A DNA stretch of 64,000 nucleotides from Marivibrio halodurans (GTDB taxonomy: Bacteria; Pseudomonadota; Alphaproteobacteria; UBA8366; Aestuariispiraceae): contig NZ_JAGMWN010000001.1 of NCBI RefSeq assembly GCF_017963645.1, positions 124,001 to 188,000 on the forward strand, read 5' to 3'. The position numbers were made by a program, and so were the translations under genes. The stretch's first letter is position 1. Each line of letters begins with the position of its first letter. A model generated the notes under the pieces. That model was not told the origin of the DNA. It worked only from the letters and a program-made list of their open reading frames with translations, and searched no databases. Below, one piece after another: positions 21,697 through 30,370 of this stretch.

Positions 21697-23340
21697 GTGA
21701 GCGAATCCGAGAGTATGTATGATCGCGACCTAGACCGGACTCCGGCCAATTTCGTGCCGTTGTCCCCGATCAGCTTCCTGGAGCGGGCGGCCAATCTCTA
21801 TCCCGATCGTGTCGCGATCATCCACGGCGCGCGGCGGATCACCTATGGCGAGTTCCTGAAGCGTGTGCGCCGCTTCGCCTCGGCGCTCGCCAAGCGCGGG
21901 ATCGGCAAGGGGGATACGGTCAGCGTCATGGCCCTCAACACTCCGGCGTTGCTGGAGGCGCATTACGCGGTGCCGATGGTGGGCGCGGTGTTGAACGCGA
22001 TCAATACGCGGCTCGACCCGGCGACGGTCGCCTTCATCCTGACCCATGGCGAGGCCAAGGCGGTCTTCACCGACCGTGAACTGAACCCTATCATGGGACC
22101 GGCGCTGGAGCAGTTGGACAGGAAGCCGGATTTCGTCGTCGATATCGACGATGCGGAAGCCGCCGAGGGTGAGTTCGTCGGCGAGATAGAATACGAGGCA
22201 TTCCTGGAACAGGGCGATCCCGATCACCCGATAACCCTGCCGGCGGATGAATGGGATTCGCTCTGCCTCAACTATACCTCCGGCACCACGGGCAACCCGA
22301 AGGGGGTCGTCTATCATCACCGCGGCGCCTATCTGAACGCGCTGTCCAATGCGATGACCTTCAACCTGACGCGTGAATCGGTCTATCTCTGGACCTTGCC
22401 GATGTTCCACTGCAACGGCTGGACCTATACCTGGGCCGTGACGGCGGCTTGCGGCACGCATGTCTGTCTGCGCAAGGTCGATCCGGCGAAGATCTTTCCG
22501 ATGATCGCGGAACATGGCGTCACCCACATGTGCGGCGCGCCGATCGTGTTGACCATGCTGATCCATGCGCCCGGGGAGCAGAAGCGCACCTTCCCCCAGC
22601 GGGTCGAGGTCGCGACCGGCGGTGCGGCGCCGCCCTCGGCGGTTATTTCCAAGATGGAGAATATGGGCTTCAACGTCACCCATCTCTATGGCATGACGGA
22701 ATGCTACGGTCCCGCGACCGTCTGCGCGTGGCAGGACGATTGGGACGATATGGAGCTGGAGGCGCGCGCCGCCCGGATGGCCCGCCAGGGCACGAACATG
22801 GTGGCGGTTGCCGGCTATCGCGTGGCCGACGAGGAAAGCTTCGAGGACGTACCGCGCGACGGCAAGACGGTCGGCATGCTGATGCTGCGCTCGAACACCG
22901 TCATGAAGGGCTATCTGAAAAACCCGGAGGCGACGCGCGAGGCGCTGCGCAACGGGTGGCTTTCGACCGGCGACCTAGCGGTGATGCATCCCGACGGCTA
23001 TGTCGAGATCAAGGACCGCGCGAAGGATATCATCATCTCCGGCGGGGAGAACATATCCTCCCTGGAGGTGGAGGAGGTGCTCTACAAGCACCCGGACATC
23101 GTGGAGGCCGCCGTCGTCGCCGCGCCACACGAGAAATGGGGCGAGACGCCCGTCGCCTATGTCACGCCCAAGCCGGAAGCGGTGGGGCGGCTAACCGCCG
23201 ATGCGGTCATCGATTATTGCAAGGAGCACATGGCGCGGTTCAAGGCGCCGACGCGCATCGTCTTCGGCCCGCTGCCCAAGACCTCTACCGGCAAGATTCA
23301 GAAATTCGTGTTGCGCGAGCAGGCGAAAGAGACAGGCTAG
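21697..23340 (+). CDS. Acyl-CoA synthetase (AMP-forming)
   Basis: Activates a carboxylic acid to its CoA thioester through an acyl-adenylate. The 547-residue ANL-family enzyme has the P-loop LNYTSGTTGNPKGVVYHHRG, the second motif LYGMTECYGPAT, STGDLAVMHPDGYVEIKDRAKD, and the C-terminal catalytic lysine in KTSTGKIQKF. The sequence type resembles medium-chain or methylthiopropionate (DmdB-like) ligases; exact substrate is uncertain. It starts with GTG behind a GGGAGA site. A NIPSNAP gene and a phosphotransferase gene follow closely, a context typical of fatty-acid or aromatic-acid breakdown. Confidence 0.92.
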   Translation: MSESESMYDRDLDRTPANFVPLSPISFLERAANLYPDRVAIIHGARRITYGEFLKRVRRFASALAKRGIGKGDTVSVMALNTPALLEAHYAVPMVGAVLNAINTRLDPATVAFILTHGEAKAVFTDRELNPIMGPALEQLDRKPDFVVDIDDAEAAEGEFVGEIEYEAFLEQGDPDHPITLPADEWDSLCLNYTSGTTGNPKGVVYHHRGAYLNALSNAMTFNLTRESVYLWTLPMFHCNGWTYTWAVTAACGTHVCLRKVDPAKIFPMIAEHGVTHMCGAPIVLTMLIHAPGEQKRTFPQRVEVATGGAAPPSAVISKMENMGFNVTHLYGMTECYGPATVCAWQDDWDDMELEARAARMARQGTNMVAVAGYRVADEESFEDVPRDGKTVGMLMLRSNTVMKGYLKNPEATREALRNGWLSTGDLAVMHPDGYVEIKDRAKDIIISGGENISSLEVEEVLYKHPDIVEAAVVAAPHEKWGETPVAYVTPKPEAVGRLTADAVIDYCKEHMARFKAPTRIVFGPLPKTSTGKIQKFVLREQAKETG

Positions 23341-23392
23341 GCTCGGTTCCCATGCCCGTCCCGCTCACAGAGGTTGGAAGGATACCGCATCC

Positions 23393-23743
23393 ATGATCGT
23401 CGATCACCGTACCTATACGCTGCATCCGGGCAAGTTGCCGGCCTTCCTCAAGGTCTATCGCGAGAAGGGCTATCCCGTTCAGTCGAAGCATCTGGGCAAG
23501 CCGGTCGGGTGGTATCTCTCGATGGATATCGGGGAACTCAATCAGGTGGTTCACATGTGGGCCTATGACGATCTGAACCAGCGCGCGGATCGTCGCGCGG
23601 CGTTGAACGCCGATCCGGATTGGCAGGCTTATCTCGCCGAGGCGACCCCCTTCGTGCAGCATATGGAGAACAAGATCCTGACCGCCGCGCCCTTCTTCGA
23701 GGACCCGCCGGCGGTGCCCGAGGCGTTCTCCGAGTCCGAGTGA
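23393..23743 (+). CDS. NIPSNAP family protein
   Basis: A 116-residue ferredoxin-like-fold protein with the family start VDHRTYTLHPGKLPAFLKVY and the central VVHMWAYDDLNQRADRR. NIPSNAP proteins have no settled biochemical role in bacteria and often sit beside CoA-ligase and acyl-CoA genes, as here. It follows the CoA ligase by 52 bp and probably belongs to the same transcript. Confidence 0.88.
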   Translation: MIVDHRTYTLHPGKLPAFLKVYREKGYPVQSKHLGKPVGWYLSMDIGELNQVVHMWAYDDLNQRADRRAALNADPDWQAYLAEATPFVQHMENKILTAAPFFEDPPAVPEAFSESE

Positions 23744-23765
23744 CCGGGCCGGAACGGGCGGGCCC

Positions 23766-25304
23766 ATGGATCTGTCCGACCTGAAGCGTCTGGGGCATCG
23801 ATCCGGCACTGGCGGGTGGGGGCTTGGCGGCCTTCATGAGACAGGGCTGGAGGAGGTGCGGCCCGTCGGCGTCGGCGGTCCGTGGGCGGCTTCCGGGACG
23901 CGCGCTTCCGATGCGGGAGAACCTGGGAACAGCACTGCCATCGCGGCGCTGATACGTGACGCGCTTTCGGCCGATCAAGTCGTCGTCCGTGAGGTGTCCG
24001 CGCTGACGGGCGGCGCGATTCATGCCCATCACGCGATCGATCTTCGGGCGGAGGGGGGGACGGTTCCCGGCGACAGCGCCTGGGTGATCCGGTTCCCCGC
24101 CGATCCTTCCTTTCGGATCGGCCATCCGCCGGATGTCGAGGCCGCGGTCATGCGCCGCGCGGCACGCGTCGGCGTGCCGGTTCCCGAGGTTTTGAAGACG
24201 GGGCAGGCACGCGCGCCGGGGTCGGTGGCGATGGACCGTCCCTATCTGATTATGCGTCGCGTGGTGGGGCGCGCCGTGGCGTCGGAACTGGTGGGGCTTG
24301 GGACGGCTGATGGGGTGCGTGTCGGGCGACGGGCCGGCGAGGTGCTCGGCCGTCTGCATGGAATCGCGCCCGACGCGGGCGTGGTCGACGGCCTTATACC
24401 CCCGCCGGAGGACCCGGCGGGGGCGCGGCTCGCGAATCTGAGCCGCGCCCTGGACGCGACGGGGGCGGTGGAGCCCGGCCTGGAATGGGTGCTTGCCTGG
24501 CTGACCCGAAACCGCCCCGCGCCGGTCCCACCGCGTCTCGTTCATGGTGATTTCCGTAGCGGCAACCTGATGATCGACGGTGGATCGGGGAAGGCCCGCC
24601 TCGTCGCGGTGCTGGATTGGGAGTTCGCACGCTGGTCCGATCCGCATGAGGATCTGGGCTGGCTCTCCGCGCCGTGCTGGCGCTATGGCCGGCGCGACAG
24701 GCCGGTTGGCGGCTTCGCGGACTGGGCGTCGTTCGAGGCCGGATATCGCGCGGCCGGCGGCGTGGCGATCGAGCCCGCGCGCCTGCGCTTCTGGCAGGTT
24801 CTCGCGCTCTTGAACTGGGCGATCATCGCGCTCGGCCAGGCGGGGCGCTTCCGGCGGGATAGGCCCGAAACCCTCGATCTGGGGTTAACCGGTTGGCGGC
24901 TGCCCGAACTCTTGTTCGAGATGTTGCGCGCCACGGCGCCGGAGGCACGGGCGGAGGGGGCGGATGCGCCACCGCCCGCCTCGGATGCGGTCGTGTTGCC
25001 GGCTCCGGTGCCGGGCGTGGAGGATTTACTCCACGCGGTACGGCGGGCGCTGTCGAACGGGCTTCCCGCCGGACCGGAGGAAATGGGACTGCTGATCAAC
25101 GCCATCGGCATCGCGGAGCGGGCGACGGCGGCGGGCGGCATGGCACGGGCCGGCGCGGATTGGGGCGACCGGGCCCGATCGATCCGACGGGACGGCATTC
25201 CGGCGGGGCGCTCGGCTGCCCATCACGGGCGCCTCCTGGCGGAAACCCGGGCGCGGCTCACGCTCGCCAATCCGCGTTATTTGATCGCGCTCGGCTTGGA
25301 TTGA
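23766..25304 (+). CDS. Phosphotransferase-fold kinase with C-terminal helical domain (DUF6285-like)
   Basis: The 512-residue protein has an aminoglycoside-phosphotransferase/choline-kinase fold at about residues 55-370. The catalytic loop is LVHGDFRSGNLMIDG and the metal-binding DWEFARWSDPHEDLGW. The N-terminal nucleotide loop is weak (SALTGGAIHAHHAI). After a Pro/Ala linker, the last 115 residues (VPGVEDLLHAVRRALSNGL onwards) look like the small helical protein, DUF6285 as I recall it, usually encoded next to such kinases. Here the two appear fused. These kinases accompany acyl-CoA dehydrogenases; the substrate is unknown. It begins 22 bp after the NIPSNAP gene. The first 50 residues are Gly-rich and may not all be translated. 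Confidence 0.82.
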   Translation: MDLSDLKRLGHRSGTGGWGLGGLHETGLEEVRPVGVGGPWAASGTRASDAGEPGNSTAIAALIRDALSADQVVVREVSALTGGAIHAHHAIDLRAEGGTVPGDSAWVIRFPADPSFRIGHPPDVEAAVMRRAARVGVPVPEVLKTGQARAPGSVAMDRPYLIMRRVVGRAVASELVGLGTADGVRVGRRAGEVLGRLHGIAPDAGVVDGLIPPPEDPAGARLANLSRALDATGAVEPGLEWVLAWLTRNRPAPVPPRLVHGDFRSGNLMIDGGSGKARLVAVLDWEFARWSDPHEDLGWLSAPCWRYGRRDRPVGGFADWASFEAGYRAAGGVAIEPARLRFWQVLALLNWAIIALGQAGRFRRDRPETLDLGLTGWRLPELLFEMLRATAPEARAEGADAPPPASDAVVLPAPVPGVEDLLHAVRRALSNGLPAGPEEMGLLINAIGIAERATAAGGMARAGADWGDRARSIRRDGIPAGRSAAHHGRLLAETRARLTLANPRYLIALGLD

Positions 25305-25355
25305 CGGGTGGGGCGAGGGAGAGCGCGGGCGGAGAGAACGGCCCCGACGAAGGGG

Positions 25356-25865
25356 TCAAAGATCGATCATGTCCGCCTGGGCCCGGCGTTCGCGACCGTC
25401 ATAGCCCGCGCCCTTGCGGCGGCGTCTGTCGGGACCGATGAAGCCGCGGGCGCGCACGAAGGGGCGCGGCCGCTCGATGATGGCGACGATTCGGTCATAG
25501 ACGGCCCGGGCGGTCACCGGCTTGGCCAGGAATTCGGTGACGCCCGCATCGCGCGCGGCGGCGACATGATCGGTCTCGGAATGGCCGGTCAGCATGATGA
25601 TCGGTTGGAAGGGGTCGATTCCGCAGTCGCCGCGCCGTACCAGGCGGGTGAATTCAAGCCCGTCCATCGGCTCCATCAATAGATCGGCGATGACGATATC
25701 GATTTCCCACCCGCTTGCCTGCAGGGTGTGAAGCGCTTCATGGCCGTTCGCGGCGTGGTGGATATTGCGGACGCCGAAGCCGAAAAGCACATCCTTGATA
25801 AGGCGCTTCATCAACATGTCGTCGTCGATGAGCAGAATGGACAAGCCACTAATGTCGTAGGCCAT
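25356..25865 (-). CDS. Single-domain response regulator with basic tail
   Basis: The 169-residue protein is a CheY-like receiver: acidic pair in LLIDDDMLMKRL, phosphoacceptor Asp in IVIADLLMEPMDGLEF, conserved Thr in IIMLTGHS and Lys in FLAKPV. A 40-residue Arg-rich tail follows the receiver (PDRRRRKGAGYDGRERRAQ). No output domain or partner histidine kinase is nearby. It converges with the phosphotransferase gene and diverges from infA. Similar stand-alone receivers with an FLAKPVTARAVYDRI ending occur widely in Rhodospirillales; the pathway is unknown. Confidence 0.9.
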   Translation of the reverse strand: MAYDISGLSILLIDDDMLMKRLIKDVLFGFGVRNIHHAANGHEALHTLQASGWEIDIVIADLLMEPMDGLEFTRLVRRGDCGIDPFQPIIMLTGHSETDHVAAARDAGVTEFLAKPVTARAVYDRIVAIIERPRPFVRARGFIGPDRRRRKGAGYDGRERRAQADMIDL

Positions 25866-26154
25866 CGCTCGGGTTCCCGTCGACGCTGGTTACTGGGTGC
25901 CCCTCCCGTGTCCGGCGTCCGTCCAGGGACGGAACTATACCGCGTCGTCGCGCGCGGTGGAACCATGCGCGACGAACGATCCGACAACCGGATTGGAGCG
26001 GCCGCACCCTGCCATATGACGGGGCGTCGGCCAATGGCCCTTGTCATTCTGGGTCGTATGTCGCATATGGGGGCCGGTTCGAGGGGCACGGTCGCATCGC
26101 ATGCGGCCCGATCCCTTCGAAACCGATTCTAGCCAGCCGATGGACGGAGCGTTT

Positions 26155-26373
26155 ATGTCGAAGGAAGAGCTGATCGAGTTCAAGGGCGTCGTGACGGAAA
26201 AGCTTCCGAACGCCATGTTCCGTGTCGAACTCGAGAACGGCCATCAGATCATCGCTCACACGGCGGGTAAGATGCGCAAGTTCCGCATCCGCGTCATGGT
26301 CGGGGATCAGGTGGATGTCGAGATGACGCCCTATGATCTGACCAAGGGCCGCATCACCTTCCGCCACAAATAA
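26155..26373 (+). CDS. infA: Translation initiation factor IF-1
   Basis: Binds the ribosomal A site during initiation. The 72-residue OB-fold protein has the near-invariant sequence [20 protein letters not shown] and ends in [15 protein letters not shown]. Start at 26155 gives the standard length; the longer frame has no family similarity. tRNA-Ser follows 95 bp downstream on the same strand. Confidence 0.98.
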   Translation: MSKEELIEFKGVVTEKLPNAMFRVELENGHQIIAHTAGKMRKFRIRVMVGDQVDVEMTPYDLTKGRITFRHK

Positions 26374-26468
26374 CCCGCCGCTCCACGCTCCCTTGCGCGC
26401 GAACGGATGCCGCGGCTAGGCTCCCGGCGCGCCGTCATCGGGGCCGGTATTTCCGGTGCGGGCGTTAC

Positions 26469-26558
26469 GGATGGGTGGCCGAGTGGTTGAAGGCAGCGGT
26501 CTTGAAAACCGCCAGGGGTTCACGCCTCTCGTGGGTTCGAATCCCACCCCATCCGCCA
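26469..26558 (+). tRNA. tRNA-Ser (TGA anticodon)
   Basis: A 90-nt cloverleaf with a long variable arm typical of serine tRNA. The acceptor stem GGATGGG pairs with CCCATCC, discriminator G, and the CCA end is encoded. The anticodon loop CTTGAAA gives TGA at 26503-26505. The T arm is GTGGG-TTCGAAT-CCCAC. Confidence 0.97.
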
Positions 26559-26727
26559 TTTTGCATATCTCACGGCAACTCGCTTCGCTCGTGCCTCCGA
26601 TGGGGCGCGCTGACCGCGCGGCGCCCGGTCGGGCGCTTTGCGAAGCGTTTGAGCCTTGTCCCGCCGTCTCCGCCAATCCCCATATCCCACGGCACTTCGC
26701 GTCGCTCATGCCCCCGATAGGGGGCTG
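26552..26727 (+). repeat. Imperfect direct repeat starting in the 3' end of tRNA-Ser
   Basis: Copy A (about 26552-26610) begins with the tRNA end TCCGCCA and continues CATATCTCACGGCAACTCGC. Copy B (about 26669-26727) starts with the same TCCGCCA and continues CATATCCCACGGCACTTCGC. Both run on to a shared CCGAT-GGGG segment. The copies are 117 bp apart and differ at scattered positions. Bases just before copy B (CCCGCCGTCTCCGCCA) look like the end of another tRNA-Ser, but no full second tRNA is present. No gene is seen in this 218-bp stretch up to the HxlR gene. Confidence 0.7.
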
Positions 26728-26776
26728 GCCGGCTGCGAGGATATCCATTGATCATACCCGAGGGCGCACCGGGTTC

Positions 26777-27178
26777 TCATGTATCCGGAAGAGAGGTCGT
26801 AGGCGCCATTTCCTCGCGCCGCGCGGCCCAGGACAGCAGCGCGTCTAGGGCCGGGCATAGCGCCTGCCCCCAGTCTGTGAGGCCGTATTCGACCTTTGGC
26901 GGCACTTGATGGTGAACGATGCGGCGCACGATGCCATCGCTTTCCATCTGTCGAAGCTGCTGGATCAGCATCTTCTGGGACACGGCGGGAATGGCCCGCT
27001 CAAGCTCGGAAAATCGCATGACGTTGCCGCCGAACAGGTGGAACAGAATAATCAGCTTCCACCGCCCCTCGAGCAGCTTCAGGACGTTCTCCACGCCCTC
27101 GGCCGCCGTCTCGCGCGTATAGGGGTGATCTGCCTTACCTTTTGGTAAGTACCTTACTTTTTTGTCCGTTCTTGTCAT
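26777..27178 (-). CDS. HxlR-family transcriptional regulator
   Basis: A 133-residue winged-helix protein with the HxlR signature ENVLKLLEGRWKLIILFHLFGG, RFSELERAIPAVSQKMLIQQL and LTDWGQALCPALDALLSW. Members act as dimeric sensors of thiol, aldehyde or quinone stress and usually control an adjacent divergent gene. The SnoaL/SDR pair starts 55 bp away in the opposite direction and is the likely target. No cysteine occurs in the N-terminal sensing position of YodB-type members. Palindromic sequence that could be the operator falls inside its first codons. Confidence 0.92.
   Translation of the reverse strand: MTRTDKKVRYLPKGKADHPYTRETAAEGVENVLKLLEGRWKLIILFHLFGGNVMRFSELERAIPAVSQKMLIQQLRQMESDGIVRRIVHHQVPPKVEYGLTDWGQALCPALDALLSWAARREEMAPTTSLPDT
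27134..27157. promoter_or_regulatory. Candidate HxlR operator (alternating palindromes)
   Basis: CTTACC-TTTT-GGTAAG (27134-27149) is a perfect inverted repeat and overlaps a second one, GGTAAG-TA-CCTTAC (27144-27157, one offset). The three half-sites lie about 80 bp upstream of the SnoaL start and within codons 8-15 of the HxlR gene. The GTAAG/CTTAC half-site type fits HxlR-family operators, and the position fits joint control of both directions. Confidence 0.45.
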
Positions 27179-27232
27179 TCAGTGAGGCTAAGGCGACTTA
27201 TTCTCCCGAACAACGGAAATCGGAGAGTCGTC

Positions 27233-27559
27233 ATGTCGATCACCCTGCCGGAACCTGTCGCGGCCTATTTCGCCGCCGACCGTAAGGACGGCGATGCCGT
27301 CGCCCATTGCTTCACCGAGGACGCCGTCGTCACGGATGAGCGCCGGACCCATGTCGGCCGCGACGCCATCCGCCGGTGGCGGGCGGACGCATCGGCGGCG
27401 TTCAGTTACACCGTCGCCCCCTTCGCGGTCAGCGAGGAAGGCGGCCAGACCGTGGTCACCGCCCATGTCTCGGGAAACTTTCCGGGCAGCCCGGTCGATC
27501 TGCGCTACGCCTTCGTCCTGGAAGGCGACCGGATCGCGCGATTGGAGATAACGCCATGA
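27233..27559 (+). CDS. SnoaL-like (NTF2-fold) small protein
   Basis: A 108-residue protein with the NTF2/SnoaL pattern: helix [41 protein letters not shown], then beta strands with [20 protein letters not shown]. Such folds act as isomerases, hydrolases or binding proteins; its substrate is unknown. The last codon and stop overlap the next gene by 4 bp (ATGA), so it is co-translated with the SDR gene. Probably under HxlR control. Confidence 0.87.
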   Translation: MSITLPEPVAAYFAADRKDGDAVAHCFTEDAVVTDERRTHVGRDAIRRWRADASAAFSYTVAPFAVSEEGGQTVVTAHVSGNFPGSPVDLRYAFVLEGDRIARLEITP

Positions 27560-28338
27560 GTTTCGATCTCGGCTTGCGGGGCGCGCGCGCCCTGGTAACG
27601 GGCGGGACGAAGGGGATCGGCGCGGCAGTGGTCGAGACCTTGAAGGAGGCCGGGGCCCATGTGGTGACGACCGCGCGCGGCGTGCCGGCCGGCGCCACGG
27701 ACGGTGTCCGGTTCATTGCCGCCGATATCTCGACCGCCGAAGGGTGCGCCGCCGTCGCTGCGGGCCTGTTGGATCGTCTCGGTGGCGTCGACATTATCGT
27801 GCATGTCGTGGGCGGTTCGTCCGCGTCCGGTGGCGGGTTCGCGGCGCTGGACGATGCGGAATGGTCAAGGGCATTGGACGTGAACCTCATGCCGGCCGTG
27901 CGGCTGGACCGTGCGCTCTTGCCTGGAATGATCGCGCGTGGCTCGGGCGTGATCGTGCATGTGACCTCTATCCAGAGTCGTTTGCCGCTTCCGGAGTCGA
28001 CGACCGCATATGCGGCTGCGAAGGCCGCCCTTTCGACCTATAGCAAGAGCCTGTCCAAGGAGGTCGCGCCGAAGGGAATTCGGGTGATGCGGGTTTCGCC
28101 CGGCTGGGTGGAGACGGAGGCGGCGGAGGCAATGGTCAAGCGCCTGGCAGAAAAGGCGGCCACCGATTACGAGGGCGGCAAGCGGATCGTCATGGAGTCG
28201 CTGGGCGGAATCCCCCTTGGCCGTCCAGCCAGCCCGGCCGAGGTCGCGGATTTGGTCGCGTTCGTCGTCTCCCCGCGCGCGGGCGCGGTGACCGGTGCCG
28301 AGTTCGTCATGGATGGCGGCACGGTCCCGACCGCGTAA
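27556..28338 (+). CDS. Short-chain dehydrogenase/reductase
   Basis: A 260-residue classical SDR: cofactor motif [16 protein letters not shown] at residues 14-29, the VHVVGG segment in the NNAG position, catalytic Ser in HVTSIQS, Tyr and Lys in [11 protein letters not shown], and a C-terminal ending [14 protein letters not shown]. Substrate not known. With the SnoaL-like partner and the divergent HxlR regulator it forms a small inducible cassette of the sort used against reactive carbonyl or quinone compounds (inference). Confidence 0.93.
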   Translation: MSFDLGLRGARALVTGGTKGIGAAVVETLKEAGAHVVTTARGVPAGATDGVRFIAADISTAEGCAAVAAGLLDRLGGVDIIVHVVGGSSASGGGFAALDDAEWSRALDVNLMPAVRLDRALLPGMIARGSGVIVHVTSIQSRLPLPESTTAYAAAKAALSTYSKSLSKEVAPKGIRVMRVSPGWVETEAAEAMVKRLAEKAATDYEGGKRIVMESLGGIPLGRPASPAEVADLVAFVVSPRAGAVTGAEFVMDGGTVPTA

Positions 28339-28381
28339 TAGCATGGAGGCCGATGAACAACGGGTTCAGTGAAACCTGACC

Positions 28382-28474
28382 AAATCGGTGCGTGCCGTTT
28401 CAGGGCACCAATTTCAAATCGCTGGGGTGCCCGCCACTCTCACTCTTATGGCCGGTGGGCTTATGGCCGGTGGG
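28382..28474. repeat. Inverted repeat and 15-bp tandem duplication in a gene-free stretch
   Basis: The 323-bp stretch between the SDR gene and the PAS gene (28339-28661) has no convincing gene. It holds an inverted repeat, AAATCGGTGC (28382-28391) and GCACCAATTT (28405-28414), one mismatch. It also holds two perfect tandem copies of CTTATGGCCGGTGGG (28445-28459 and 28460-28474). No promoter with good -35/-10 is obvious. Confidence 0.6.
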
Positions 28475-28661
28475 GATGCTTGGTGTCGTCGAAGGATTTG
28501 GTCGGCAGGCGCGCCGGCCTCGCGTGCGCGCTTGCTCCCTCGGGACGGGGCGGTATCGATGCCGTCGTTTCTGGTCAATCCCGTCGTCACCGTCTTTCAA
28601 AGCGGGCGGCGCTCCCCTAGGCTTGAACCGGGAGGGGCACGACGAAAAGGCTGATATATGG

Positions 28662-29237
28662 ATGGTGTCCCAGGATGAAACACTGGCAGCCCTGCGCGCG
28701 ATCGCGCAGGCGGGCCGGGATATCCCATCGGATTGGCTAAGTGGTCAGGCGACGCATGCGCTCGCGATCGAGCCGGCCGTCCAGGCCGCCGGTTTCGCGC
28801 GCACTCATGACCGCCTGATGGCCGCGATGCGCGACGGCGCGATCGACTGGCGGCGGTTCGATATCGCGGAGTTCGTCGATATCATGCCGTCGCTCGCCTA
28901 TCTCGACCGGGTCGAGACGGATGCGGGCGCGGATTTCCGATATCGTTTCGTCGGGGAGGGGATCAATGCCGTGGCACGCCGACCGCTTCGCGGCCTGCTG
29001 TTGAGCGAGGTGCTGACAGGCACCGCGGCACGACAGATTATCGCGGAATATGAACGCGTGATCACGGATCGGGCGCCGCGTGCCAGCGCCGGCCGGGTCG
29101 TGGTCTCGGACATGTCCTGGATCAGCTATTTGCGGCTGCTCTATCCGGTTCGCACCGGAGAGCGCATCGACCGATTGCTGCTCGTCATGCTATTCGCTAC
29201 CGACAAGAACGCGTGGGGAGCCGGGCCGCCCCGATAG
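28662..29237 (+). CDS. PAS domain protein (PAS_5 type), no output domain
   Basis: A 191-residue protein. After a helical N-terminus it has a PAS-like core: IMPSLAYLDRVE, ADFRYRFVGEGIN, LRGLLLSEVLTG, and the ending WISYLRLLYPVRTGERIDRL. This pattern is the PAS_5 family found in many Rhodospirillales proteins of unknown role. There is no kinase or cyclase domain. The frame is open back to 28392, but the sequence before 28662 is not protein-like, so the ATG at 28662 is used. No neighbour reveals its pathway. Confidence 0.75.
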   Translation: MVSQDETLAALRAIAQAGRDIPSDWLSGQATHALAIEPAVQAAGFARTHDRLMAAMRDGAIDWRRFDIAEFVDIMPSLAYLDRVETDAGADFRYRFVGEGINAVARRPLRGLLLSEVLTGTAARQIIAEYERVITDRAPRASAGRVVVSDMSWISYLRLLYPVRTGERIDRLLLVMLFATDKNAWGAGPPR

Positions 29238-29326
29238 GCACGGAGGGCCACCCCGACCGATCCGCGCGGCCAAGGTAGCCGGGGCCATAACGGGCCCGGG
29301 ACGATAAAATACAAAGGGAGTATCCG

Positions 29327-30301
29327 ATGAGCGACAAGCCGGTGCTGTTCGTCACCCGCAAGCTGCCCGACGCGGTCGAGGCTAGAATCCAGCGTGACTT
29401 CGATGCGATCCTCAACCCGGATGACCGGCTCTACGGCCCCGAGGATCTGATCGACATGTCCGCCAAGGCGGATGCGATCATGCCCTGCCATTCGGAGCAT
29501 TTTACAGCGGATGTGATCCGGCGCCTGGATGGACGCGTCAAGGTGATCGCCAATTTCTCGGTCGGTTACGACCATGTCGATGTCGCCGCGGCGAAGGAAA
29601 AAGGGATCGTCGTCACCAACACACCCGATGTGTTGAGCGACGCGACCGCCGAGATCGCGATGCTCTGCATGCTGGGTGCCGCGCGCCGGGCGACGGAAGG
29701 CGTCGGGCTGGTCCGTGAAGCCGGGTGGAAGGATTGGAGCCCGGCCTTCATGGTCGGACGGCAGGTGACGGCCAAGCGATTCGGCGTGATCGGCATGGGC
29801 CGCGTCGGCCAGGTGACGGCCAAGCGTGCGCGGGGCTTCGACATGGCGGTTCACTATACCAAGCGCTCGCGCCTCGATTCGGAGGTCGAACATGCGCTGG
29901 GCGCCACCTATCATGAAACCATCGAGGATTTGCTGCCGCATTGCGACGTCCTCTCGCTGCATTGTCCCGCGACGCCCGATACGAAGGGGCTGTTGAACGC
30001 GGAGCGCATTGCCTTGTTGCCGGAGGGGGCGATCGTCGTGAATACCGCGCGCGGCGCGATTATCGATGATGCGGCTTTGATCGCCGCCTTGAAGAGCGGG
30101 CATGTCGGGGCCGCCGGACTTGACGTCTATAATGGTGAACCGCGCGATATCGCCGAGGAGTACCGCCGCCTGCCGAACGTGTTCGGCCTGCCTCATATCG
30201 GCAGCGCGACGGAGGAAACGCGGATCGCGATGGGCAACCGTGCCCTCGATAATCTCGATGCTTTCTTTCGGGGCGAGGCGCCGGGCGACCGGGTGGCCTG
30301 A
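29327..30301 (+). CDS. D-2-hydroxyacid dehydrogenase (glyoxylate/hydroxypyruvate reductase-like)
   Basis: A 324-residue NAD(P)-dependent dehydrogenase. The Rossmann motif is GVIGMGRVGQVTAKRARGFD (about residue 146), and the catalytic set is Arg in NTARGAIIDD, Glu in DVYNGEP and His in LPHIGSATEETR. The family reduces glyoxylate, hydroxypyruvate or other 2-keto acids. It stands just before the TRAP transporter genes on the same strand and could act on the imported acid. Ribosome site GGGAG lies 8 bp before the ATG. Confidence 0.92.
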   Translation: MSDKPVLFVTRKLPDAVEARIQRDFDAILNPDDRLYGPEDLIDMSAKADAIMPCHSEHFTADVIRRLDGRVKVIANFSVGYDHVDVAAAKEKGIVVTNTPDVLSDATAEIAMLCMLGAARRATEGVGLVREAGWKDWSPAFMVGRQVTAKRFGVIGMGRVGQVTAKRARGFDMAVHYTKRSRLDSEVEHALGATYHETIEDLLPHCDVLSLHCPATPDTKGLLNAERIALLPEGAIVVNTARGAIIDDAALIAALKSGHVGAAGLDVYNGEPRDIAEEYRRLPNVFGLPHIGSATEETRIAMGNRALDNLDAFFRGEAPGDRVA

Positions 30302-30370
30302 CAGTGGGGGGAGATTTCGCCGGGGGATTTCAAGGATTTCCGAGATGATGGCCGGGAATGCCGATGAATT

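Noticed and set aside
26660-26675. Second tRNA-Ser gene suggested by a tRNA-like end
   Set aside because: Only the last 16 or so bases look like a tRNA 3' end; no acceptor 5' half, anticodon stem or D arm precedes it.
28392-28661. N-terminal extension of the PAS protein
   Set aside because: The extra 90 codons are Arg/Gly-rich, include a tandem DNA duplication, and do not resemble the family; ATG at 28662 fits better.
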